Source of the DNA: VAZQ01 sp963807865 | GTDB taxonomy: Bacteria > Pseudomonadota > Alphaproteobacteria > Rhizobiales > Xanthobacteraceae | Length of the DNA: 64,000 nucleotides | Direction: 5' to 3' | Assembly (NCBI GenBank): GCA_963807865.1 | Contig: CAWEDK010000012.1 | Span: 62,001-126,000, forward strand | Shown: piece after piece, positions 20,224 to 28,944 of the stretch | Layout: each line of letters begins with the position of its first letter | Numbering within the stretch: the stretch's first letter is position 1 | Position numbers and translations under genes: made by a program | Notes under the pieces: model-generated | What the model was told of the DNA's origin: nothing | Database searches by the model: none | Seen by the model: only the letters and a program-made list of their open reading frames with translations

Positions 20224-21948
20224 ATGAAAGACCGTATCGACGTCATGCGCTGGCTGCCGGGCTTACAGACCCTGCGGCACTATGAAGTAGCATGGCTCCG
20301 GCACGATCTGCTGGCCGGATTGGTGCTGGCGGCGATGCTGGTGCCGGTGGGCATTGCCTACGCGGTGGCCTCCGGCCTGCCGGGGATCTATGGCCTCTAC
20401 GCGACAATCATACCGCTGCTGACCTACGCGATCTTCGGCCCCAGCCGCATCATGGTGCTGGGGCCGGACTCGGCGCTGGCCGGAGTGATCCTCAGCATCG
20501 TCATTCCGTTATCCGCAGGAGATCCCCAGCGCGCGGTCATGCTGGCTGGCATGATGGCCATCGTTTCAGGGACGGTGTGCATTCTGGCCGGCGTCGCGCG
20601 CCTCGGCTTTGTGACCGACCTTATCTCCAAGCCGATCAGATATGGCTACATGAACGGCATCGCGTTGACTGTCCTGGTCAGCCAACTCCCCAAGCTTCTC
20701 GGCATCTCGATCGATGCAGAAGGGCCGTTGAGGAGCCTGTGGGCCACCGTCATCGCAATCTTTGATGGCAAGACCAACTGGATAGCGTTCGCAGTCGGAG
20801 CAGGCACGTTGGCGACGATCCTGCTGCTTCGGGGCAACAAACGCCTGCCAGGGATTCTCATTGCCGTCATCGGCGCCACCGTCATCGTAGGACTGTTCGC
20901 GCTCGATACACGCAGCGACGTCGCCGTCCTGGGTCCGCTCCCGCAAGGCCTGCCGAGCTTCTCAATTCCCTGGATCAGCACGGCCGACATCGTGACGGTG
21001 CTGATTGGCGGCAGCGCCGTCGCGCTGGTGTCGTTTGCGGACACCAGCGTGCTCTCGCGTGCCTACGCGGCACGATTGGGCACGCGCGCCGATCCCAACC
21101 AGGAACTGATCGGGCTCGGGACCGCCAATATTGCCGCCGGCTTCTTTCAGGGATTCCCCATCAGCAGCAGCAGTTCGCGGACCCCGGTCGCAGAAGCGGC
21201 CGGCGCCAAGACCCAACTGACCTGCGTGGTCGGCGCGCTCATGATCGCTTTGCTGCTGCTGGTCGCGCCCAATCTCCTGCAAGACTTGCCGACTCCGGCA
21301 TTGGCCGCGGTCGTCATCGCCTCGGCCATCGGCTTGATCGAGGTTGCCGACCTCAAGCGTATTTATCGGATCCAGCAGTGGGAATTCTGGCTGTCGATCG
21401 TGTGCTTCGTCGGCGTGGCGGTGCTCGGCGTCATTCCGGGGATCGGTCTGGCCATCGTGATCGCCATTGTCGAATTCCTGTGGGACGGCTGGCGCCCGCA
21501 CTCCGCGATATTAGGTCGTGCCGATGGCGTCAAAGGCTACCACGACATCACGCGATTTCCCGACGCCCGCAGAATACCCGGCCTGGTTCTGTTTCGGTGG
21601 GATGCGCCGCTGTTTTTTGCCAACGCCGAATTCTTCAAGGAACGCGTCCTGGAAGCAGTGGCGCAATCGCCCACTCCGGTCCGCTGGTTTGTCGTGGCGG
21701 CCGAGCCGGTCACCAGCGTGGACGTCACCGCCGCCGATGTGGTTGCTGAGCTGGACAACGTGCTGCATGAGCAGAACATCGAGTTATGTTTTGCTGAGCT
21801 TAAGGATCCCGTGAAGGACAAGCTGAAGAGATTTGGCTTGTTCGCCCGCTTTGGCGAGCAGTCATTTTTTCCGACAATCGGCGCGGCCGTGGCGACCTAC
21901 CTCGAAACTCACGATGTGGACTGGGTGGACTGGGATGACAAAGACTAG
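20224..21948 (+). CDS. SulP family anion permease with STAS domain
   Basis: An intact 574-aa protein. Residues about 25-410 hold 10-12 membrane segments with the SulP signature LVLAAMLVPVGIAYAVASGL PG region and GFFQGFPISSSSSRTPVAEA. Residues about 440-560 form a cytoplasmic STAS domain (LVLFRWDAPLFFANAEFFKE, VTSVDVTAADVVAEL). It imports sulfate or another oxyanion, possibly bicarbonate. Sulfate uptake would suit the CysD/CysNC genes 6 kb away, but the gap contains an unrelated operon, so that link is weak. The 249 bases before it show no clear signal. Confidence 0.88.
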   Translation: MKDRIDVMRWLPGLQTLRHYEVAWLRHDLLAGLVLAAMLVPVGIAYAVASGLPGIYGLYATIIPLLTYAIFGPSRIMVLGPDSALAGVILSIVIPLSAGDPQRAVMLAGMMAIVSGTVCILAGVARLGFVTDLISKPIRYGYMNGIALTVLVSQLPKLLGISIDAEGPLRSLWATVIAIFDGKTNWIAFAVGAGTLATILLLRGNKRLPGILIAVIGATVIVGLFALDTRSDVAVLGPLPQGLPSFSIPWISTADIVTVLIGGSAVALVSFADTSVLSRAYAARLGTRADPNQELIGLGTANIAAGFFQGFPISSSSSRTPVAEAAGAKTQLTCVVGALMIALLLLVAPNLLQDLPTPALAAVVIASAIGLIEVADLKRIYRIQQWEFWLSIVCFVGVAVLGVIPGIGLAIVIAIVEFLWDGWRPHSAILGRADGVKGYHDITRFPDARRIPGLVLFRWDAPLFFANAEFFKERVLEAVAQSPTPVRWFVVAAEPVTSVDVTAADVVAELDNVLHEQNIELCFAELKDPVKDKLKRFGLFARFGEQSFFPTIGAAVATYLETHDVDWVDWDDKD

Positions 21949-22074
21949 ATGGATATGAGGCGCCGGTTTAACCCCGGCGCGCGCATCGTCGAAAAGCCAT
22001 TGTTGGGAAACATCCTGCTCGACAGAACTATCCAAGTCATTGCCCCAAGGCACCACCGACGGTGAACTGATCCG

Positions 22075-22419
22075 ATGCACCCCTCGCACGCATATTCGCT
22101 GCTCGCCGCCGCCATCCTCACCCTGCCGGTGATGGCGCTTCGCGCTGATGCGCAGGATGCGGCCGCTGCGCAAAAGCGCGGCGAGACACTGCTGACCACC
22201 AACTGCGCGCCCTGTCACGCGGTCGGCAAGACCGGCAACAGCACGCACGCGACCGCCCCGGCCTTTAGGACGCTGTCGCAGAAATACCCGATCGAAACGC
22301 TCGCCGAATCCCTGGCCGAGGGGCTGTTCACCGGCCATCCGGACATGCCGGAATTCGTCTTCGAGGCCCCCGACGTCGGCGCCATCCTGGCCTATCTCGA
22401 ATCCATTCAGGAGCGCTGA
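22075..22419 (+). CDS. Small periplasmic c-type cytochrome
   Basis: 114 aa with an N-terminal hydrophobic leader ending near ALRADA, and one heme-attachment motif, CAPCH, in LLTTNCAPCHAVGKTG. The later PDMPEF supplies the likely axial Met. The mature size of about 90 residues and the closing helix (GAILAYLESIQE) fit class I monoheme cytochromes. It probably shuttles electrons in the periplasm. It stands alone, with 126 bases to the SulP gene and about 70 to the transporter downstream. Confidence 0.85.
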   Translation: MHPSHAYSLLAAAILTLPVMALRADAQDAAAAQKRGETLLTTNCAPCHAVGKTGNSTHATAPAFRTLSQKYPIETLAESLAEGLFTGHPDMPEFVFEAPDVGAILAYLESIQER

Positions 22420-22492
22420 AAGGCGCTCGCCACCGGCGCTCTCTCCACGTCACGCCCGGCCGTCGCTTGAATTTGCCCGCAATGGCAGGCAA

Positions 22493-24019
22493 ATGCCTCC
22501 AATGAACGCGTCATTGGATGAGTCGAGACGGCACTCCCCCGCGAGCCCGCGCCGCGAGACACTCGCGAGCCCCTATTCGGTCAGCAACCTGCTCCAGCCC
22601 ATCCGGGCGTTCCGGTGGCGGTACCTCCCGCTGCTGATGGTGTATTTCGCGTACGGCGCGCTCGGCCTGATCGACGTGACCCGCGACATGTGGGTCAAGG
22701 AAAGCCTGACGCTCAATCCCGCGCAACTCGCCGAGTTCGCCGTCTGGCTGAACCTGCCGTGGACCGTCAAGATGGTGTTCGGCGAACTGGTCGACAGCGT
22801 GCCGATCTTCGGTTCGCAACGCCGGTCGTACATCCTGATCGGCGCGGCGCTGACATCGAGCGGACTGCTGACGCTCGCCGGCGCCGCCGGTGGATGGCTG
22901 ACGTTCACGGCGCCCGGCCGGCTCTACCTGCTCGGCGCGCTGCTGATCGTCATCGGCACCGTGGTGCAGGACGTGGTGGCCGACGCCATGTCGACCGAGG
23001 TGGTGTCCCGCGTGGACGAGACCGGCGGCGCGCGCCCCGAGCACGACATTCGCGCCGACCTCGGCATGGTGCAGGTGCTCGGCCGGCTGTCGCTGGCGGC
23101 CGGTATCCTGGCGGTGGCCGGAATGTCCGGCTGGCTGGCCGGCTTTCTGCCGCGCGAAACGGTGTTTCTCCTCGGCCTGATCGTACCGGCCATATCGGTG
23201 ACCGGCGTGATGCTGATCAAATCGGAGACGGTCGAGCGCCGGCCGATCGACTGGCGCATTCTCGGCGGCGGCCTCGCCTTCGGCGCCACCGTTCTCGCGC
23301 TGGCGCTGTCCTCCGTTCCGTACGGTCAGGAATTGATCTTCGTCCTGTCGATGGCCGTGATCTGCAGCATGCTGGTGTTCGTGACGCGCGATCTCGATCA
23401 TGGCAGCCGGCTCGCGATCCTGTTCACCAGCATCATCATCTTCGCATTCCGGGCGACCCCGGCGGTCGGCGACGGCTACTTCTGGTGGACGCTCGACATT
23501 CTCAAGTTCGACGAAGGATTCTACGGCACGCTGCGCCAGACGGCGGCGGTCATTGCACTCGTCGCCATGTGGCTGTTCAGCAAACAGTTGACCGAGTATT
23601 CGGTGACGAAGGTGCTGTTCTGGCTCGCCGTCGCCGGCACGCTGCTGTCGCTGCCGAATATCGGGCTCTACTACGGCCTGCACCATTGGACCGAGGAGCA
23701 TTTCGGCTTCGGCGCCCGTACGATCGCGCTGATCGACGCCGCCACCGCCTCGCCGTTCGCGCAGCTCAGCATGATTCCGCTGCTCACGCTGGTCGCCTAT
23801 TACGCGCCTGCCGGCCATCGCGCTACCTGGTTCGCCCTGATGGCCTCGCTCATGAACCTGGCGCTGGTCGCCGGACAGTTGCAGACCAAGTACCTGAACC
23901 AGATCTTCGTCGTGCAGCGCGGCGTCTACGACGAGCTCGGCGTGCTGCTGATCACGGCCATCACGTTGGGGCTGGTGATTCCGGTTGCGGCCATCGCGCT
24001 GTTCGGACGCCGCATCTGA
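22493..24019 (+). CDS. BT1-like (folate-biopterin transporter family) membrane protein
   Basis: An intact 508-aa protein with about 12 membrane segments. The early region resembles BT1-type MFS carriers: DVTRDMWVKESLTLNPAQL, then FAVWLNLPWTVKMVFGELVD and VPIFGSQRRSYILIGAAL, and a DVVADAMSTEVV motif in the fifth segment. BT1 members carry folates, pterins or, in other groups, different solutes, so the substrate is open. A second Met nine bases on at 22502 is an equally good start. Confidence 0.7.
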   Translation: MPPMNASLDESRRHSPASPRRETLASPYSVSNLLQPIRAFRWRYLPLLMVYFAYGALGLIDVTRDMWVKESLTLNPAQLAEFAVWLNLPWTVKMVFGELVDSVPIFGSQRRSYILIGAALTSSGLLTLAGAAGGWLTFTAPGRLYLLGALLIVIGTVVQDVVADAMSTEVVSRVDETGGARPEHDIRADLGMVQVLGRLSLAAGILAVAGMSGWLAGFLPRETVFLLGLIVPAISVTGVMLIKSETVERRPIDWRILGGGLAFGATVLALALSSVPYGQELIFVLSMAVICSMLVFVTRDLDHGSRLAILFTSIIIFAFRATPAVGDGYFWWTLDILKFDEGFYGTLRQTAAVIALVAMWLFSKQLTEYSVTKVLFWLAVAGTLLSLPNIGLYYGLHHWTEEHFGFGARTIALIDAATASPFAQLSMIPLLTLVAYYAPAGHRATWFALMASLMNLALVAGQLQTKYLNQIFVVQRGVYDELGVLLITAITLGLVIPVAAIALFGRRI

Positions 24020-24060
24020 TTATCGGTTGACGTAGATCAACAGGCGATTGCGCCTCGCCG

Positions 24061-24134
24061 CTAGTGTCCCGATCCGAAGTTCGCATCATCGCCCGGCACC
24101 CACATTTGCGAACTTCGGAATCGAAAGACACTAG
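24061..24134. repeat. Imperfect inverted repeat bounded by CTAG (MITE-like copy 1)
   Basis: The ends are CTAGTGTC and GACACTAG, and inside TCCGAAGTTCGCA (24073-24085) pairs with TGCGAACTTCGGA (24107-24119) around a loop of about 20 bases. The whole 74-base unit can fold into one long hairpin. The TA within each flanking CTAG could be the target duplication of an IS630/Tc1-mariner-type miniature element. A second unit of the same design follows 14 bases later. Confidence 0.6.
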
Positions 24135-24147
24135 CAACTCATTGGTT

Positions 24148-24225
24148 CTAGTGTGGCTTTGGTTCAGAAGTCCGCATTTCGGACTCGCTACAAGAATGAT
24201 GCGGACTTCTGGACCGCCACACTAG
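24148..24225. repeat. Imperfect inverted repeat bounded by CTAG (MITE-like copy 2)
   Basis: The ends are CTAGTGTGGC and GCCACACTAG, with CAGAAGTCCGCAT pairing with ATGCGGACTTCTG inside. It has the same layout and length as the preceding repeat but only partly similar sequence, so it may be an independent insertion or a diverged family. It ends 42 bases before the universal stress protein start and may affect its promoter. Confidence 0.6.
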
Positions 24226-24267
24226 GATGATCTAGGTTCCGCGAGCTTCATCGGATCGGGATGCATC

Positions 24268-25099
24268 ATGATCAAGGATATCGTTGTCAATCTGACGGTC
24301 GGCGCGCAACGCGACGTAGCCGCGGACTTTGCCCTGTCGATGGCGCGCAACTTCGAGGCGCACCTCGCGGCTGTCAGCTTTTGTTATGAAATGGCTATCC
24401 CCGGCAGCGTATTCGGCAACGTCCCGACCAACCTGATCGAGGCGCAACGCGCCGAAACCGAAAAAGTGGCAACCGACGCCGCCGCCGGCTTTGAACAGGC
24501 CGCGCGGCTGGCCGGCGTGTCGTCCGAGTCGCGGCTCTTCCGCGCCCCGCTGACCGATGCGGTCGAGATGTTCGGCCGCATCGCGCGCCGCTACGATCTC
24601 TCGGTCGTGGCGCAGAACGAACCGGACACCCCGCCGGGCCGCGACATGATCATCGAGGCAGCGCTGTTTCAGTCCGGCCGTCCGGTCGTGATCGTACCCT
24701 ACATCCAGAAGGACGGTCTCAAGCTCGACCGGGTCATGGTGTGCTGGGATGGCAGCCGCAATGCCGCGCGCGCGGTCGCCGACGCCTTGCCGATCCTGCA
24801 AAAGGCGAAATCGGTCGAGGTCGTCGTCGTGATGCGCGCCCACGGCAATTCCAAGGAGTTGCCGGGCGCCGACATTGCCCAACACCTGGCGCGCCACAGG
24901 CTCAAGGTCGAGTTGTCTGAACTGGTGGCCGACGACATCGACGTCCCCAACGTGATCCTCTCCCATGCTGCCGACGTCGGTACCGATTTCATCGTGATGG
25001 GCGGATATGGCCACTCGCGCTGGCGGGAATTCGTGCTCGGCGGCGCGACCCGCGCCATGCTGGAACTCGATGACGGTGCCGGTGCTGATGGCGCACTGA
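24268..25099 (+). CDS. Universal stress protein, two-domain (frameshift at extreme C-terminus)
   Basis: About 276 aa. Two alpha/beta USP domains can be made out: residues 1-150 (IKDIVVNLTVGAQRD, VVAQNEPDTPPGRD, GRPVVIVPY) and residues 155-276 (LDRVMVCWDGSRNAARAVAD, then DFIVMGGYGHSRWREFVLGG). As given, the frame runs to 25104, but removing one C near 25066 restores the conserved end LESMTVPVLMAH and a stop at 25099, so I use that end. USPs bind ATP or AMP and respond to stress and low oxygen; the specific role here is unknown. Confidence 0.85.
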
Positions 25100-25122
25100 C
25101 GTAGGCTCGGTCAGCGCTCGCG

Positions 25123-26484
25123 CTATTTCTTCGGGCGGTACGGGTTCTTCTTTTCGCGCAGCGTGAGCCTGATCGGCGTGCCGGGCAGATCGAACGCGGT
25201 GCGCAGCTCGTTGACAAGGTAGCGCCGGTAGGCGTCGGGCAACGCGTCGGTGCGACTCATGAACAGCACGAAGCTCGGCGGGCGCGCCTTGGGCTGCGTC
25301 AGGTAGTCGATCCGGATGCGCCGGCCCGACACCGCGGGCGGCGGGTGCGCCGCGACCACCTCGCCGAGCCAACGGTTGAGCGCCGCGGTCGGCACCCGCT
25401 TGTTCCAGGTGGCGTGTGCGTCGAGCACCGCCTGCATCAGCCGGTCGAGTCCGAATCCGGTAAGCCCGGAAAGCGCCACCACCGGGACGCCCTTGACCTG
25501 CGGCAGCCAGTGATCGGTTTCGTCGCGCAGCTTCGTCATCGCGCCGGGCACGCTCTCCTTGCGGTCCCACTTGTTCACGCCGATCACCAGCGCGCGGCCC
25601 TCGCGCTCCACGAGGTCGGCGATGCGCAAGTCCTGTTCCTCGAACGCCTGCTCGGCGTCGAGCAGGAGAATCACCACCTCGGCGAAGCGGATGGCGTTGA
25701 GCGCATCGGCGACCGAGAGCTTTTCGAGCTTCTCGTCGATGCGGGCGCGCTTGCGCATGCCGGCGGTGTCGTGGACGCGGAAGCGCGTGCCCTGCCACGT
25801 GACGTCGACCGCGATGGCGTCGCGCGTGATGCCGGCCTCCGGACCGGTGAGCAGACGCTCCTCGCCAAGCAGCCGGTTGATCAGCGTCGACTTGCCGGAA
25901 TTCGGCCGGCCGACCACGGCGATGCGAATCGGCGCTGCTTCGGCGGGCTCGGCGGCGTCCTCCTCCTCACCGTCGGCTTCGGCTTCAGGTTCCGGCAACA
26001 ACACGCGCAGCGCGTCATAGAGCTCGGCGAGACCCTCGCCGTGCTCGGCCGAGATCGCCACCGGCTCGCCAAGACCGAGCGCATAAGCTTCGTTCACGCC
26101 GGCCTGCGTCGCGCGGCCTTCGCTCTTGTTGGCGACCACGATCACCGGCTTGCCGGCGCGGCGCACCAGTTCGGCGAACGCCTGATCGCCCGGCAGCATT
26201 CCGGCGCGCACGTCGATCACGAACAGCACCGCGTCGGCGTCAGCCAGCGCGGCGGCGGTCTGCGCCTGCATGCGGCCGGCAAGGCTTGCCGGCGCGGCCT
26301 CGTCGAGGCCGGCGGTATCGATCACCGTGAAAGAGAGGTCGCCCAGTCGCGCGCGGCCTTCGCGGCGGTCGCGGGTGACTCCGGGCTGATCGTCGACCAG
26401 CGCCAGCCGCCGGCCGACCAGCCGGTTGAACAGGGTCGACTTGCCGACATTCGGCCGTCCGACGATGGCGACCGTGAAGCTCAT
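25123..26484 (-). CDS. der: Ribosome-assembly GTPase Der
   Basis: An intact 453-aa protein with two tandem GTPase domains and a C-terminal KH-like domain. Domain 1 has GRPNVGKSTLFNRLVG, PGVTRDR, DTAGLDE and NKSEG; domain 2 (from about residue 190) has GRPNSGKSTLINRLLG, GITRDA, DTAGMRKRARI and NKWDRKE. The linker is acidic (EAEADGEEEDAAEPAEA). Der is needed for 50S subunit maturation. It follows the lipoprotein and TPR genes on the same strand, the place where bamB-der is found in many proteobacteria. The C-terminus ends in the basic KKNPYRPKK. Confidence 0.97.
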   Translation of the reverse strand: MSFTVAIVGRPNVGKSTLFNRLVGRRLALVDDQPGVTRDRREGRARLGDLSFTVIDTAGLDEAAPASLAGRMQAQTAAALADADAVLFVIDVRAGMLPGDQAFAELVRRAGKPVIVVANKSEGRATQAGVNEAYALGLGEPVAISAEHGEGLAELYDALRVLLPEPEAEADGEEEDAAEPAEAAPIRIAVVGRPNSGKSTLINRLLGEERLLTGPEAGITRDAIAVDVTWQGTRFRVHDTAGMRKRARIDEKLEKLSVADALNAIRFAEVVILLLDAEQAFEEQDLRIADLVEREGRALVIGVNKWDRKESVPGAMTKLRDETDHWLPQVKGVPVVALSGLTGFGLDRLMQAVLDAHATWNKRVPTAALNRWLGEVVAAHPPPAVSGRRIRIDYLTQPKARPPSFVLFMSRTDALPDAYRRYLVNELRTAFDLPGTPIRLTLREKKNPYRPKK

Positions 26485-26542
26485 GCGAGGCGCGCAGCGC
26501 GAACGCCTCGCCCGCGGGCAGGCAGTGTGTGGGAGAGCGCGG

Positions 26543-27058
26543 TCAGCGCGGTGGATCGGGCCAAACCGAGCCGCCCCGATTCGCGCCCGGCCACGCGGAT
26601 TGCGGCTGCGCGGATGCCTGCGGCTGCGCCGAAGCTTGCGGCTGGGCCGCGGCTTGTTGCGGCGGATCAGGCCAGCCCGGATCGGACCGGCGTACGGTCA
26701 CAGAGGTCGGCGCCGCCGGCTCAGCCGGCTTGGCGACCACCTTCGGTTTCGGCTTGGGCTTCGCCTTGGCCTTCTCCTCGGCGGTGGCCTCTTTCTTCTC
26801 CGTCACCGCCTGAGTCGTTTCCGGCTCGGCGGCCGCCTGGTTGCCCTTGATCAGCTCCGCCGGCACGCCTTGCGGCACGCCCGGAGTGCCCTCCGGGAAT
26901 ACGGCGCGGCGTTCGCCGGGCAGCTTCTTCTTGGTGGAAAATATCTCCGAACTGAAGATGTCGGTCGGATCGAATTGATCCATCGATCCACAGGCCCCGA
27001 GCATCAGGCCCAGCGACAGCGCCGATGCGGCGAGGGTGGCACGAGCGAAGCGGTTCAT
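26543..27058 (-). CDS. Predicted lipoprotein, low complexity, Pro/Ala/Gln-rich
   Basis: 171 aa with a lipoprotein signal peptide (RATLAASALSLGLMLGAC; lipobox LGAC, Cys at 23). The mature part is low complexity: a Lys/Pro/Ala tract around residues 90-115 and three AQPQAS-type repeats near 140-155. No enzyme motif is seen. It sits between the YfgM-like gene and der, where BamB is expected, and starts 13 bases after the YfgM-like stop, so it is probably part of the same operon. It could be an outer-membrane assembly accessory, but that is inference from position only. Confidence 0.75.
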   Translation of the reverse strand: MNRFARATLAASALSLGLMLGACGSMDQFDPTDIFSSEIFSTKKKLPGERRAVFPEGTPGVPQGVPAELIKGNQAAAEPETTQAVTEKKEATAEEKAKAKPKPKPKVVAKPAEPAAPTSVTVRRSDPGWPDPPQQAAAQPQASAQPQASAQPQSAWPGANRGGSVWPDPPR

Positions 27059-27070
27059 CAGGTCGCCCTC

Positions 27071-27757
27071 TCAGCTCTTGCTCTCGGCCGCGACGAGAGC
27101 CATCAGCATCTCGGCGCGCGAGCGGGTTGCGGTCGGCGTCAACGGATCGGTGGACATCATATCGAACCAGCGCTTGGTGCCGGCGCCGTCGCCCTGTCGC
27201 CACGCGGACAGCGCGAGCAGTTCGCGCGCGGTGTGGCGGAACGTGCGGTCCGGCTGCGTGAGCGGCTCGAGCACGCGCTGTGCGTCGGGATAGCTGCCGG
27301 CGTCGATCAGCAGTGCGCCGGCGCGCAACGCGGCCAGGTCGCGCAGTGCCGGGTTGATCGAACCATCGCTGGAAATCTTCTCGAATGCCGCCACCCCGGC
27401 CTTGGGGTCCTTGTAGACCAGTTCCGCAGCCTCGCGGATGCGCGCCAGCGGCCGGTAACCGGCCGAGCCGTCGACGGCGATCTTGGCAAAGGCCGCCTCA
27501 GCCTCGGCATGCTTGCCGCCGTCGCTGAGCGCGATCGCGGCTTCGAACGCAGTGCCGGCTTCCGCCGACTTCTTGGCCTCCCACCACGCGTAGCCTCGCC
27601 AGGCGGCGACGCCAGCCACGATCAGCACGGCCAGCATCACGACATAGTGGCCGTACCGCTCCCACAGCTTCTTGAGCTGTTCGCGGCGGACTTCCTCGTC
27701 GACTTCGCGAAAAACGTCGGATGCGTCGGACAACGTATCTTCCCCTGCTTCAGGCAT
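27071..27757 (-). CDS. YfgM-like membrane-anchored tetratricopeptide-like protein
   Basis: 228 aa. A cytoplasmic N-terminus (MPEAGEDTLSDASDVFREVD) precedes one membrane segment (HYVVMLAVLIVAGVAAWRGY, residues 37-56) and a periplasmic helical repeat region typical of the TPR_21/YfgM group. In E. coli YfgM acts with PpiD at the Sec translocon. The order YfgM-like, lipoprotein, Der keeps the usual neighbourhood of this family. The frame is intact and the start is a conventional ATG. Confidence 0.85.
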   Translation of the reverse strand: MPEAGEDTLSDASDVFREVDEEVRREQLKKLWERYGHYVVMLAVLIVAGVAAWRGYAWWEAKKSAEAGTAFEAAIALSDGGKHAEAEAAFAKIAVDGSAGYRPLARIREAAELVYKDPKAGVAAFEKISSDGSINPALRDLAALRAGALLIDAGSYPDAQRVLEPLTQPDRTFRHTARELLALSAWRQGDGAGTKRWFDMMSTDPLTPTATRSRAEMLMALVAAESKS

Positions 27758-27833
27758 CCCCCACAGGGCCTGAGGCTATTGGCGGGTAACCTAACGATGT
27801 GGCAGAGCCAAGGCAAAGATTAACGGACTGTGC

Positions 27834-28682
27834 CTAACCCCCTTTGGGCCCGCCGGATTTCCCTTTTGTTCTCATCGGGTAGACGTTCTCGGGGCCCGGA
27901 AAGGCCCGCGACCGGACATCCGCCGCATAGGCCTCGACCGCCTTGGCGATCGACGGGCCCAGTTCGCCGTAGCGGCGGACGAATTTCGGCACCCGCGGCG
28001 ACAGCCCGAGCATATCCTCCAGCACCAGGATCTGGCCGTCGCAGGCCACGCTGCCGCCGATGCCGATGGTCGGAATCGGGACGTCGGCGGTGATTTTGCG
28101 GGCGAGCGGTTCGGCCACCGCCTCGACCACCACCGAGAACGCGCCCGCCTCGCTCACCGCGCGGGCATCGTCCACGATCGGCGCCCAGTCGGCTTCATCG
28201 CGGCCCTGCGCACGAAAGCTGCCGATGGTGTTGATCGACTGCGGGGTGAGCCCGATATGGGCCATCACCGGCACGCCGCGCTCGACCAGGAAGCGAATCG
28301 TCTCGGCCATGCGCCGGCCGCCCTCGAGCTTGATGGCGCCGCAGCCGGTCTCCTTCATCACCCGCGCCGCCGACATGAACGCCTGCTCGCGCGACGCCTC
28401 GTAGGAGCCGAACGGCATGTCGACCACCACCATCGCGCGCTTGCTCCCGCGCATCACCGCGTGGCCCTGCAGGATCATCATGTCGAGGGTGACCGGCACC
28501 GTGGTTTCGAGCCCGTGCATCACCATGCCGAGCGAATCGCCGACCAGGATGACGTCGCAATGCGCGTCCAGCAGGCGCGCGGTATGGGCATGGTAGGAGG
28601 TGAGCGACACGATCGGCTCGCCGCCCTTGCGAGCGCGGATATCGGGTGCGGTCAGCCGCCTGATCTCGTCTTGCACGGACAT
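27834..28682 (-). CDS. panB: 3-methyl-2-oxobutanoate hydroxymethyltransferase PanB
   Basis: An intact 282-aa enzyme of pantothenate synthesis that adds a hydroxymethyl group from methylene-THF to alpha-ketoisovalerate. Family motifs are VSLTSYHAHTARLLDAHCDV, ILVGDSLGMVMHG with the metal-binding Asp, VVVDMPFGSYEAS, AIKLEGG, MAHIGLTPQSIN and GIGGSVACDGQILVLEDMLG. It is about 20 residues longer at the C-terminus than the E. coli enzyme. panC is not adjacent. It lies 76 bases upstream of the YfgM-like gene and may have its own promoter. Confidence 0.97.
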   Translation of the reverse strand: MSVQDEIRRLTAPDIRARKGGEPIVSLTSYHAHTARLLDAHCDVILVGDSLGMVMHGLETTVPVTLDMMILQGHAVMRGSKRAMVVVDMPFGSYEASREQAFMSAARVMKETGCGAIKLEGGRRMAETIRFLVERGVPVMAHIGLTPQSINTIGSFRAQGRDEADWAPIVDDARAVSEAGAFSVVVEAVAEPLARKITADVPIPTIGIGGSVACDGQILVLEDMLGLSPRVPKFVRRYGELGPSIAKAVEAYAADVRSRAFPGPENVYPMRTKGKSGGPKGG

Positions 28683-28751
28683 GGTTCGAACTCTATTACG
28701 CCTGTTCCTCGCACTTATCCGGGCGAGCCGCGCATTCGGCTTGCGCCTCTC

Positions 28752-28910
28752 GCGCCCTCTCCCCTTGCGGGAGAGGGCTCAAAGGTAGCGCAACGAGTAC
28801 TGATGGGTGAGGGGGCCATCCTCAACATCATGACTTTCTCGGGAAGCCCCCTCACCCAATCGAAAGTGCGGATAAACTGCGCTGCCCTCTCCCGCAAGGG
28901 GAGAGGGCGC
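28752..28910. repeat. REP-like palindromic intergenic element
   Basis: Two oppositely oriented arms, 28752-28779 and 28884-28910, each hold CCCTCTCCC next to CTTGCGGGAGAGGG or its mirror, separated by about 100 bases containing GAGGGGGCC and GCCCCCTCACCC. The outer arms are themselves hairpins. Similar GC-rich palindromes occur at 29663-29798. They fill the gap between panB and the NnrU gene. Confidence 0.6.
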
Positions 28911-28944
28911 AATAACTGCCACCGCGCCTGCGGATCGTCATCTG

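Noticed and set aside
22511..23818. Long minus-strand frame of 435 aa opposite the BT1-like transporter
   Set aside because: Composition is Arg/Gln/His-rich without domains and it mirrors an intact membrane protein on the plus strand; a typical GC-rich shadow.
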